Shown here: positions 5,181 through 11,728 of the stretch, piece after piece | Position numbering within the stretch: the stretch's first letter is position 1 | Layout of the letters: every line of letters starts with the position of its first letter | Assembly: GCA_036555035.1 (NCBI GenBank) | Contig: DATBMB010000135.1 | Span: 1 to 13,282 of the forward strand | Source: SG8-41 sp036555035 | Lineage (GTDB): Bacteria; Pseudomonadota; Gammaproteobacteria; Burkholderiales; SG8-41 | Reading direction: 5' to 3' | DNA: 13,282 nt | Position numbers and translations under genes: made by a program | The notes under the pieces: generated by a model | Seen by the model: only the letters and a program-made list of their open reading frames with translations | Database searches by the model: none | What the model was told of the DNA's origin: nothing

Positions 5181-5423
5181 ATGTGGGGCGGCTACGATTA
5201 CGGTTGGGGATGGGGCATGGGATTCGGGATGATCAGCATGGTGTTGTTCTGGGTGCTGGTCGTTCTCGGTATCGTGATCCTGGTGCGATGGATCGCGGCC
5301 GGCACACCCGGCGGGGGCCAGGTGCCGGGGAAAACCGCGCTCGATATTCTCAAGGAGCGCTACGCGCGAGGGGAAATCGGGCGCGAGGAGTTCGAACAGA
5401 AGAAGCGCGACCTCGAGACCTGA
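5181..5423 (+). CDS. Small SHOCT-domain membrane protein
   Basis: The 80-residue protein has a Trp/Gly/Tyr/Met-rich N-terminus (MWGGYDYGWGWGMGFGM), one membrane segment (about 18-38) and a C-terminal SHOCT motif: ALDILKERYARGEIGREEFE then QKKRDL (53-78). SHOCT domains are short helical oligomerisation modules commonly found at protein ends and in small membrane proteins, and are frequent in metal-resistance loci. AAAGGAG (5167-5173) precedes the ATG by 7 nt, and only 12 nt separate it from the upstream gene, so it belongs to the same transcript. A specific function is not known. Confidence 0.85.
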   Translation: MWGGYDYGWGWGMGFGMISMVLFWVLVVLGIVILVRWIAAGTPGGGQVPGKTALDILKERYARGEIGREEFEQKKRDLET

Positions 5424-5439
5424 ATCAAAGGAGGCTCCT

Positions 5440-5721
5440 ATGGATGCAACTCGACCCTGGATCAACGGCGCGGCGCTGGCGGTAACCGTCGGCGTGGTGT
5501 ACATCGTGTGCGCAATTGGTGTGGCGCTCTTTCCAGACGGAACGCTGACGTTTTTCAACACGTGGGCGCACGGCGTGGACGTCACGCTCGCGAAGCGCCC
5601 GGCTACCAGGCCTCTCGCCGCGGGCGAGTGGATTTTCGGGTTCGTCTCGATCGTGTTGTCCGGTTATCTCGTCGGCGCGCTTCACGGCTGGACGCGCAAT
5701 CTTCTGGGTAGCTGGAAATGA
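5440..5721 (+). CDS. DUF5676-type small membrane protein
   Basis: The 93-residue protein has two membrane segments (about 10-31 and 64-86). The pattern VVYIVCAIGVALFPDGTLTF followed by FNTWAHGVDV, then GEWIFGFVSIVLSGYLVGALHGWTRNLL, matches what I know of DUF5676 proteins. These are small membrane proteins often found beside copper or silver efflux genes, with no proven function. AAAGGAGG (5427-5434) lies 5 nt before the ATG. It is 16 nt after the SHOCT gene and in the same direction. The family name is from memory and so is moderately certain; the two-pass topology is clear. Confidence 0.75.
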   Translation: MDATRPWINGAALAVTVGVVYIVCAIGVALFPDGTLTFFNTWAHGVDVTLAKRPATRPLAAGEWIFGFVSIVLSGYLVGALHGWTRNLLGSWK

Positions 5722-5733
5722 GCGGCGCCGCCC

Positions 5734-6513
5734 ATGCGCATGACGAGCGATACGGTCAACGACGCTGAGCGGCGCACCTGCCGCCATTGCGGGACGGCGA
5801 TTTCGGGCGCGCCGTCCGCGCGCGAGGGCAGCGAGTACTGCTGCGAATGCTGCTACCTCACGGCGCACCGGCAGCGTGCACTGGCCGAGGGCGCGAGCGC
5901 GGAACGGTTCGCCGTCGCCGAGGCGCTGGTCGCGGCGCTCGATGCCCGCGAGCACGAGACCGGTCTGCACTCGAAGCGCGTCGCCTGCCATACGCTCGTC
6001 CTGGCCAGGCACTTCAGCACCGATCCGCGGGAGCTGCAGCAGGTCTACTGGGGGGCGTTGCTGCACGACGTCGGCAAGATCGGCATTCTCGACTCGATTC
6101 TTCTGAAAGAAGGATCCCTGAGCTCCGCCGAATGGCAGGTAATGCGCACCCATCCCGAGATCGGCCACCGCATTCTCGCCGCCGCGCCCTTCATGGCGGA
6201 GGCGGCGGACCTCGTGCTCCATCACGAGGAGCGCTTCGACGGAACCGGCTATCCCCGCGGGCTGGCGGGCGCGGCCATCCCGTTGTGGGCGCGCCTTTTC
6301 GCGGTGGTCGACACGCTCGACGCGATCACCTCGGATCGCCCGTACCGAAAGAGCCTCGGATTCGATGCCGCCGCCGCCGAAATTGCGCGCCAATCCGGCG
6401 TTCAATTCGACCCCGAGGCCGTGAAGGTGTTCGTCGCGGAGGAGCCGGGATTGCGCGAGATGGTGGCGCTCAAGTGCGGGACGGCGGCAGTCCCGGCCGC
6501 GATGCCCGCTTGA
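5734..6513 (+). CDS. HD-GYP phosphodiesterase with N-terminal zinc ribbon
   Basis: The 259-residue protein is predicted to be cytosolic. Residues 16-40 form a Cys-rich module: CRHC (16-19) then CCECC (36-40), enough for one zinc ribbon. The HD-GYP domain follows from about 57. Visible motifs are HETGLHSKRV (74-83), HDVGK (111-115), THPEIGHRIL (139-148), HHEERFDGTGYP (163-174) and VVDTLDAITSDRPYR (191-205), so the metal-binding His/Asp set looks complete. Such domains hydrolyse cyclic di-GMP or related nucleotides. No GGDEF or receiver domain is present, so the Cys module may be the sensor, perhaps of metal or redox state. The start at 5734 is 12 nt after the upstream stop with no strong Shine-Dalgarno site; ATG 5740 is possible. 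The enzyme class is firm; the sensor role is inference. Confidence 0.9.
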   Translation: MRMTSDTVNDAERRTCRHCGTAISGAPSAREGSEYCCECCYLTAHRQRALAEGASAERFAVAEALVAALDAREHETGLHSKRVACHTLVLARHFSTDPRELQQVYWGALLHDVGKIGILDSILLKEGSLSSAEWQVMRTHPEIGHRILAAAPFMAEAADLVLHHEERFDGTGYPRGLAGAAIPLWARLFAVVDTLDAITSDRPYRKSLGFDAAAAEIARQSGVQFDPEAVKVFVAEEPGLREMVALKCGTAAVPAAMPA

Positions 6514-6544
6514 GCCTATGCGTCGGATTACCTGGAGCGAGACC

Positions 6545-7129
6545 ATGACATACGTCGAGACGCCGGCGGATCATCCCTACCCGTGGTACCTGCGGCCGAT
6601 GTTCCGGAGCCAGCGCCGGCGCTACGGGCGCGAGCTCGAGCCGGTACGACTGTGGGCGCGGATGCCTGCTGCTTTCCTTGCCATGAGCGCGATGTACCGG
6701 GCGCTCGATCGCAAGTCCTCGCCGATCGACCCGGGCCTACGCTCGCTCGTCCAGGTGCGGATTTCGCAGATCAACGGGTGCGAGTTCTGCGTGGACCTGA
6801 ACGCCTCTCTCGGGCTCGGGCGCGGGATTGCCCAGGACCAGCTGCGCGATCTGCCACGGTTCGAGGATTCGGCGTCCTTCAGCGAGCGCGAGAAAGCGGC
6901 CCTGGCCTACGCTGAGGCGGCTACGCGCAGCGACCGCCGCGTCGGCGAGGAACTCATCGCGCGATTGCGCAGGCACTTCGACGACCAGGCAATCGTCGAG
7001 CTGGCAGCGTTGATCGCCTACCAGAACATGTCGAGCAAGTTCAACGCGGCCCTCGGCGTGCCGGCGCACGGGTTTTGCGCCCTTCCAGCCCCGGGGACGC
7101 TGCGCGAACGAGCCGGCATCGAAAAATGA
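6545..7129 (+). CDS. Carboxymuconolactone decarboxylase (AhpD-like) family protein
   Basis: The 194-residue helical protein is of the AhpD/CMD type, with RSLVQVRISQINGCEFCVDL (66-85) as the core motif. The redox pair is CEFC (79-82). The position usually held by His (CxxCxxxH) is Asn86 here, so classical peroxidase-partner chemistry may be altered. The later helices (EREKAALAYAEAATRSDRRV, then FDDQAIVELAALIAYQNMSSKFNAALGVP) fit the family. GGAG (6534-6537) sits 7 nt before this ATG; an in-frame ATG at 6518 has no such site. The physiological substrate is unknown; a thiol redox role in metal or oxidant stress is inference. It follows the HD-GYP gene in the same direction. Confidence 0.85.
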   Translation: MTYVETPADHPYPWYLRPMFRSQRRRYGRELEPVRLWARMPAAFLAMSAMYRALDRKSSPIDPGLRSLVQVRISQINGCEFCVDLNASLGLGRGIAQDQLRDLPRFEDSASFSEREKAALAYAEAATRSDRRVGEELIARLRRHFDDQAIVELAALIAYQNMSSKFNAALGVPAHGFCALPAPGTLRERAGIEK

Positions 7130-7168
7130 GGACTGCGCGCAATCCAAGACCGCCAATAGAGGAATCGC

Positions 7169-9634
7169 ATGAATCACGCACAACACGGCCACTCGAGCCA
7201 CGGACACGCCACGGCCGCAGGTGATCACGCCCCGGCGCACAAGGCAACCGATCCCGTCTGCGGGATGACGGTGAATCCGGCCTCCGCCAAGCACGTCTTC
7301 GAGCACGAAAACGTCAAGTATTACTTCTGCTGCAGCGGCTGCCGCACGAAGTTTCAGGCGGATCCGGCAAAGTACCTGGCGAAGGCCCGGCCGGCTCCGG
7401 CGCATGCCGCCCCGAAGGGCGGCCAGTACACCTGCCCGATGCATCCCGAGATCGTGCAGGACGGACCCGGCAGCTGCCCGAAATGCGGCATGGCGCTGGT
7501 GCCGATGATCCCCGCGGCCCCGGCCGCGGCCGAGTACACCTGTCCGATGCACCCCGAGGTGCGCAGCCCCAAGCCAGGCAATTGCCCGAAGTGCGGCATG
7601 GCGCTCGTTCCGGTCGCGGGCGCGCGGGAGGACGACTCGGAACTGCGCGACATGACACGGCGCTTCTGGATAAGCCTTGCATTGAGCGTTCCGATCGTCG
7701 TGCTGGCGATGGTGCTGCCCCAACTGGGCGGGCACGTCTACACGCCCGCGGCGCAACGCTGGGGCCATGTGGCGCAACTCGTGCTCGCGACACCAGTGGT
7801 GCTTTGGGGTGGCTGGCCGTTCCTCCACAAGTTTTGGCTGTCCATGAAGAACTACAGCCCCAACATGTACACGCTGATCGGGCTGGGCGTCGCGCTCGCC
7901 TATCTCTTCAGCGTCACCGGCGTGCTCGCACCCGGCATCTTTCCGCAGGAATTCCGGGAGCACGGGGGCGCGGTCGGCGTCTACTTCGAGGCCGCGGCCG
8001 TCATCGTCACGCTCATCCTGCTGGGCGAGGTCATGCAGCTGCGCGCGATGGGACAGACAAGCCGGGCGATCAGGGAACTGCTTGCGCTCGCTCCCAATAC
8101 CGCTCTGCGCATTGAAGCGGACGGGCGGGAAGTCGAGGTGCCTCTCGAGCAGGTCCAGGTCGGCGACAGGCTGCGGGTGCGCCCCGGCGAGAAAGTGCCG
8201 GTGGACGGCACCTGCGTCGAGGGCTCGTCCAACGTGGACGAATCCATGATCACCGGCGAGCCGGTTCCCGTTTCGAAGAAAGCGGGCGACCGCGTGACCG
8301 GCGCAACGATCAACGGGAAGGGCTCGCTCGTCATCCGCGCCGAGCGCGTCGGCGCGGATACCCTGCTCGCGCAGATCGTGCACATGGTCGCGCAGGCGCA
8401 GCGCACGCGCGCCCCGGTGCAGCGTCTCGTCGATATCGTCGCCGGCTGGTTCGTGCAGACGGTCATCGCGATCGCCGTTGTGACCGCCCTGGTCTGGGGG
8501 TTCTACGGACCCGAGCCACGGTTGGTCTATGCGGTGATCAACGCAGTGGCGGTGCTCATCATCGCCTGTCCGTGCGCGCTGGGCCTGGCGACGCCGATCT
8601 CGATCACGGTCGCCATGGGACAGGGCGCGCTCAACGGCGTCCTCTTCCGCAACGCCGAAGCGGTGGAGAAGCTGCGCGAGGTCGACACCCTGGTGGTGGA
8701 CAAGACCGGGACGCTCACGCTGGGCAGGCCGCAGCTCGTGGATATCGCGGTCGAGGGCATCGCCGAGAACGATGCCATTGCGCTAATTGCCGGCCTCGAG
8801 CGCGCGAGCGAGCATCCCCTCGCCCAGGCGATCGTCAAGGCGGCCGAGGACCGCGGCCTGCAGCTTGCGCGGGTGGAGAATTTCGAGTCGGTCACGGGCC
8901 AGGGCGTGCACGGCACGATCGGCGGCCGCAAGGTCGCCGTGGGCAACCGCCGCTTCATGGAGGCGCGAGGAGCCGTCCCGCAGGCGCTTCTCGACAAGGC
9001 CGAGGCGCTCCGCGCGCAAGGCAAGACCGCCCTCTACGCCGCAATCGACGGTCGCGTCGCCGCGGTGATCGCGGTCGCCGATCCGATCAAGGAGACGACG
9101 CCCGAAGCGATCAGAACGCTGGCGGCCGAGGGCGTGCGCGTGGTCATGCTCTCGGGCGACTCGCGCAAGACGGCCGAGGCAGTCGGACGGCAGCTTGGCA
9201 TCGGGGAAGTCATCGCCGAAGTGCTTCCCGAGCAGAAGGTCGAGACCATCAAGGCGCTGCAGGGGCGGGGGCGCAAGGTGGCCATGGCGGGCGACGGCAT
9301 TAACGACGCGCCTGCGCTCGCGCAGGCGAACGTCGGCATCGCGATGGGAACCGGCACCGACATCGCCATCGAAACCTCCGGCGTGACGCTCGTCAAGGGC
9401 GATCTGCGCGCGATCGCGAAGGCCATCCGCCTCTCGCACGCCACGATGCGCAACGTGAAGCAGAACCTCTTTTTCGCGTTCGTCTACAACGCGAGCGGTG
9501 TGCCGATCGCCGCGGGAGTGCTCTACCCGGCGTTCGGCCTCCTGCTCTCGCCGATCATCGCCGCCGCGGCGATGGCCCTGAGCTCGGTCTCGGTGGTCAC
9601 CAACGCCCTGAGGCTGCGGCGGGCGAAGCTGTGA
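7169..9634 (+). CDS. copA: Copper/silver-type P1B ATPase with YHS domain and two CPMHPE metal-binding modules
   Basis: This 821-residue pump would export Cu(I)/Ag(I) from the cytosol using ATP. The N-terminus is His-rich (3-25). A YHS domain follows (DPVCGMTV 28-35, CCSGC 54-58). Two copies of a heavy-metal-binding module come next: YTCPMHPE (87-94) with CPKCGM (103-108), and YTCPMHPE (123-130) with CPKCGM (139-144). No classical HMA domain (GMxCxxC) is seen. The core carries TGEP (362-365), the intramembrane CPC (467-469), the phosphorylation site DKTGT (511-515), SEHP (547-550), GDGIND (708-713), and the YNASG (773-777) and MALSS (802-806) sequences expected of the Cu(I) subgroup. AGAGGAAT precedes the ATG. 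The stop overlaps the next start (GTGA). The family is certain; the metal is assigned from subgroup motifs. Confidence 0.96.
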   Translation: MNHAQHGHSSHGHATAAGDHAPAHKATDPVCGMTVNPASAKHVFEHENVKYYFCCSGCRTKFQADPAKYLAKARPAPAHAAPKGGQYTCPMHPEIVQDGPGSCPKCGMALVPMIPAAPAAAEYTCPMHPEVRSPKPGNCPKCGMALVPVAGAREDDSELRDMTRRFWISLALSVPIVVLAMVLPQLGGHVYTPAAQRWGHVAQLVLATPVVLWGGWPFLHKFWLSMKNYSPNMYTLIGLGVALAYLFSVTGVLAPGIFPQEFREHGGAVGVYFEAAAVIVTLILLGEVMQLRAMGQTSRAIRELLALAPNTALRIEADGREVEVPLEQVQVGDRLRVRPGEKVPVDGTCVEGSSNVDESMITGEPVPVSKKAGDRVTGATINGKGSLVIRAERVGADTLLAQIVHMVAQAQRTRAPVQRLVDIVAGWFVQTVIAIAVVTALVWGFYGPEPRLVYAVINAVAVLIIACPCALGLATPISITVAMGQGALNGVLFRNAEAVEKLREVDTLVVDKTGTLTLGRPQLVDIAVEGIAENDAIALIAGLERASEHPLAQAIVKAAEDRGLQLARVENFESVTGQGVHGTIGGRKVAVGNRRFMEARGAVPQALLDKAEALRAQGKTALYAAIDGRVAAVIAVADPIKETTPEAIRTLAAEGVRVVMLSGDSRKTAEAVGRQLGIGEVIAEVLPEQKVETIKALQGRGRKVAMAGDGINDAPALAQANVGIAMGTGTDIAIETSGVTLVKGDLRAIAKAIRLSHATMRNVKQNLFFAFVYNASGVPIAAGVLYPAFGLLLSPIIAAAAMALSSVSVVTNALRLRRAKL

Positions 9635-10332
9635 TCCGGGATTACCAGTACGTTTGGCTGATCTGGTCGGTGGCGTTTCTTTGCCCGTGGGCGGTGTTGT
9701 ACCTCGTCGTGCCCGAACTTCGCGCCGTGATGTGGAAGGCGAGTCTGTTCATGGCGCCATTCGGCCTCACCGAGCCGCTGTTCGTTCCGGAGTACTGGAA
9801 TCCGCCGAGCCTGTTCGACCTCGCGCAGCGCACCGGATTCGACATCGAGAGCATCATCTTCAGCTTTGCGATCGGCGGCATCGGCGCGGTTCTGTATAAC
9901 CTCGTGATGCGGCGCAGGCTCGCGCCGGTGCCGGCGCGCGAGCGCCACGATCGTCGCCACCGGTTCCACAGGGTCGCGGTCGCGCTTCCCTTCGTCATGT
10001 TTCCGGTACTCAATTTTCTGCCCTGGAATCCGATTTATGCGGGGATTGCAGCGATGTTCGCTGGGGGCGTTGCCGCGGTGCTGTGCCGTCCGGACCTTCT
10101 GCCGAACACCGTGGTTGGCGGTGTCCTGTTCCTGGGCTTCTATACCATTTTCCTGATCGGTCTCGAGTGGTCCGCGCCCGGCTACATCGCGCAGGTGTGG
10201 AACCTGTCCGCGCTCAGCGGCGTGGCGCCCCTCGGATTGCCGCTCGAAGAGCTTCTGTTCGGCTTCGGATTCGGGATGTTCTGGACCGGCCTCTACGAGC
10301 ACGTCACGTGGAAGAGATCGGTGACCGTATGA
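9631..10332 (+). CDS. Lycopene-cyclase-domain integral membrane protein
   Basis: The 233-residue protein has about six hydrophobic segments (roughly 8-28, 34-50, 74-93, 115-130, 134-152, 160-180, with a further one at 203-222). Two similar halves carry TEPLFVPEYWNPPSLFDL (47-64) and PLEELLFGFGFGMFW (204-218). The paired E-P/EEL-F motifs resemble the CarR/CrtYc-CrtYd lycopene cyclase domain. No other carotenoid gene is in the window, so true carotene cyclisation is doubtful; the fold may serve another membrane role here. It starts at GTG 9631, overlapping the ATPase stop by 4 nt, and its own stop overlaps the next start by 4 nt, so it is cotranslated in a copper-export unit. The family call is moderate; the function is unknown. 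Confidence 0.75.
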   Translation: MIRDYQYVWLIWSVAFLCPWAVLYLVVPELRAVMWKASLFMAPFGLTEPLFVPEYWNPPSLFDLAQRTGFDIESIIFSFAIGGIGAVLYNLVMRRRLAPVPARERHDRRHRFHRVAVALPFVMFPVLNFLPWNPIYAGIAAMFAGGVAAVLCRPDLLPNTVVGGVLFLGFYTIFLIGLEWSAPGYIAQVWNLSALSGVAPLGLPLEELLFGFGFGMFWTGLYEHVTWKRSVTV

Positions 10333-10538
10333 AATCCAGGACTGTATGGGTTTTCGCCGCCTTCGCGCTCATTGCGGCCTATCTGCTGACATCCGAGCAC
10401 CAGGCTCACTTCATCCAGGCGCTGCCATACCTCCTGCTACTCGTCTGCCCTGTGCTGCACCTGTTCATGCACGGCGGCCATGGCTCTCATAGTGGACACG
10501 GACACCGGCACGATGCGGAAAAGGAGGACGGGAAATGA
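10329..10538 (+). CDS. DUF2933-type small His-rich membrane protein
   Basis: The 69-residue protein has hydrophobic segments at about 6-20 and 29-46 and a His/Gly-rich tail (LHLFMHGGHGSHSGHGHRHD, about 43-62). The pattern HFIQALPYLLLLVCPVLHLFMHGG matches DUF2933 proteins as I know them, which occur in heavy-metal loci without a proven activity. The His tail and the M/C/H residues suggest metal binding at the membrane face. Its ATGA overlaps the previous stop, and its own stop overlaps the next ATG, so it is translated as part of the ATPase unit. Confidence 0.85.
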   Translation: MKSRTVWVFAAFALIAAYLLTSEHQAHFIQALPYLLLLVCPVLHLFMHGGHGSHSGHGHRHDAEKEDGK

Positions 10539-11194
10539 CCGATCCTGCCCCTGCCTACGGGTTATGGTCGCTCGTGATCGTCAACTCGCTGGTCTTCATT
10601 ATTTTCGCGTTCAGCTTCGCGAGGCCGCAGACTTCGCGCGACTGGCGCTCGTTCGGCGCGTTCTCCGCGTTCCTGGTGGCGCTGTTCACGGAAATGTACG
10701 GATTCCCGCTCACGATCTACCTGCTTTCCGGCTGGCTGGCGAGCACGTTCCCGGGGATCGATTTTCTGGCTCACGACGCGGGGCACCTGCTCGAGACCAT
10801 GCTCGGCTGGCGGACGAACCCGCACTTCGGGCCGTTCCATGTCCTCAGCAACGTATTCATCTTCGGCGGCTTCATCCTGCTCGCAGCCGCCTGGAAGGTG
10901 CTCTATGCGGCGCAACGGGGCCGCAAGCTCGCCATCACCGGGCCGTACGCGCACATCCGGCATCCCCAGTACACCGGATTCATCCTGATCATGGCCGGCT
11001 TCCTGCTGCAGTGGCCGACGCTGGTGACGCTGATCATGTTTCCGGTGCTGGTCACTATGTACGTCCGGCTCGCCCGGAAGGAAGAACAGGAAGTGCGCGC
11101 CGAGTTCGGCGAGGAATACGAACGATATGCAAAGCGCACGCCCGCGTTCATGCCTCGACCAGGCAACTGGCTGGCCCGGAGTGGGCAGGCGTGA
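10535..11194 (+). CDS. ICMT-like (isoprenylcysteine methyltransferase family) membrane protein
   Basis: The 219-residue protein has multiple membrane segments (about 11-29, 44-65, 103-120, 145-177) and the C-terminal signature of the ICMT/PEMT group: GPYAHIRHPQYTGF (136-149) for SAM binding, then EEQEVRAEFGEEYERYAKRT (183-202). Eukaryotic members methylate prenylcysteine; bacterial members are of largely unknown substrate and often sit beside metal-efflux genes. FLAHDAGHLLE (77-87) and HFGPFHVLSN (97-106) add His in or near the membrane. AAGGAGG (about 10519-10525) precedes the ATG, which overlaps the DUF2933 stop. It is the last gene of the coupled unit. The superfamily is clear; the substrate is not. 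Confidence 0.9.
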   Translation: MTDPAPAYGLWSLVIVNSLVFIIFAFSFARPQTSRDWRSFGAFSAFLVALFTEMYGFPLTIYLLSGWLASTFPGIDFLAHDAGHLLETMLGWRTNPHFGPFHVLSNVFIFGGFILLAAAWKVLYAAQRGRKLAITGPYAHIRHPQYTGFILIMAGFLLQWPTLVTLIMFPVLVTMYVRLARKEEQEVRAEFGEEYERYAKRTPAFMPRPGNWLARSGQA

Positions 11195-11262
11195 CACGGC
11201 CGGGAAACCGCCGTGCGACCTAGCGAAACGGCGAAACCTTGAATTGCGGAAAGGAGAGCATC

Positions 11263-11652
11263 ATGAGACAAGTCGTATTCCGTTGGATGTGCGCGTCCCT
11301 GTTCCTCGCCGGTCTCGGGGCCGTGGCGCCATCGTACGCCCAGGGGCAGCCGACATCGAAGCCGACAGTTCCCGGCTACGAGGCGTCGGGCGAGATGCGA
11401 CGCTTCCAGAGGATGGCCGAGGTCATGCGCGACATGTCGCGGCAGATGGCGAGGATGGAGCAGGAGATGGCCAAGGGCGATCTGGCGCCAGATATGCGAA
11501 GACAGATGTCGCAGGAACTCAAGCAGATGTCGGCGATGATGCGGCGCATGTCGGGGCTCGTCGACCGTCCGAGCATGAAGGGCGCGGAGATGGACAAGCA
11601 CGTCGAGGAAATGCGTGATCAGATGCGGCGCATCGAGCAACAACATCGTTAG
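11263..11652 (+). CDS. Met-rich periplasmic protein
   Basis: The 129-residue protein starts at ATG 11263 behind AAAGGAGA (about 11250-11257); an upstream in-frame ATG at 11239 lacks this. The signal peptide covers about 1-26 (hydrophobic 11-24, SYAQ cleavage). The mature part is a highly charged helix with unusually many Met (about 17 after residue 44), in patterns such as MAEVMRDMSRQMARMEQEMA (51-70) and MSAMMRRMSG (89-98). It has no Cys. Met-rich helical periplasmic proteins in copper loci are thought to bind Cu(I) or Ag(I); the MsrA in this window could maintain such methionines. I do not recognise a named family. It lies between the ATPase unit and ftsH. Confidence 0.8.
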   Translation: MRQVVFRWMCASLFLAGLGAVAPSYAQGQPTSKPTVPGYEASGEMRRFQRMAEVMRDMSRQMARMEQEMAKGDLAPDMRRQMSQELKQMSAMMRRMSGLVDRPSMKGAEMDKHVEEMRDQMRRIEQQHR

Positions 11653-11653
11653 G

Positions 11654-11698
11654 GCCGGCACCAGCTGGCGCGCGGGTCCACGCGGTCATCTGGCCGGC
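11654..11698. other. Imperfect inverted repeat between the Met-rich gene and ftsH
   Basis: GCCGGC (11654-11659) and CAG (11662-11664) pair with CTG (11690-11692) and GCCGGC (11693-11698), with a 2-nt bulge. A smaller CGCG/CGCG hairpin (11671-11684) fits inside. No T-run follows, so this is at best a Rho-assisted or weak terminator, or a leader structure for ftsH. Confidence 0.3.
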
Positions 11699-11728
11699 GA
11701 GCGAGCGCCGTCTGGCACAATAAGAGCC

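Noticed and set aside
5425..6546. Minus-strand open frame of 373 codons opposite the HD-GYP gene
   Set aside because: The opposite strand codes a complete HD-GYP protein with all motifs; this frame has no family features.
6737..8383. Long minus-strand open frame (548 codons) opposite the CMD and ATPase genes
   Set aside because: It is antisense to two well-recognised proteins. Long antisense frames are expected at high GC, and its translation is low-complexity His/Arg-rich with no recognisable domain.
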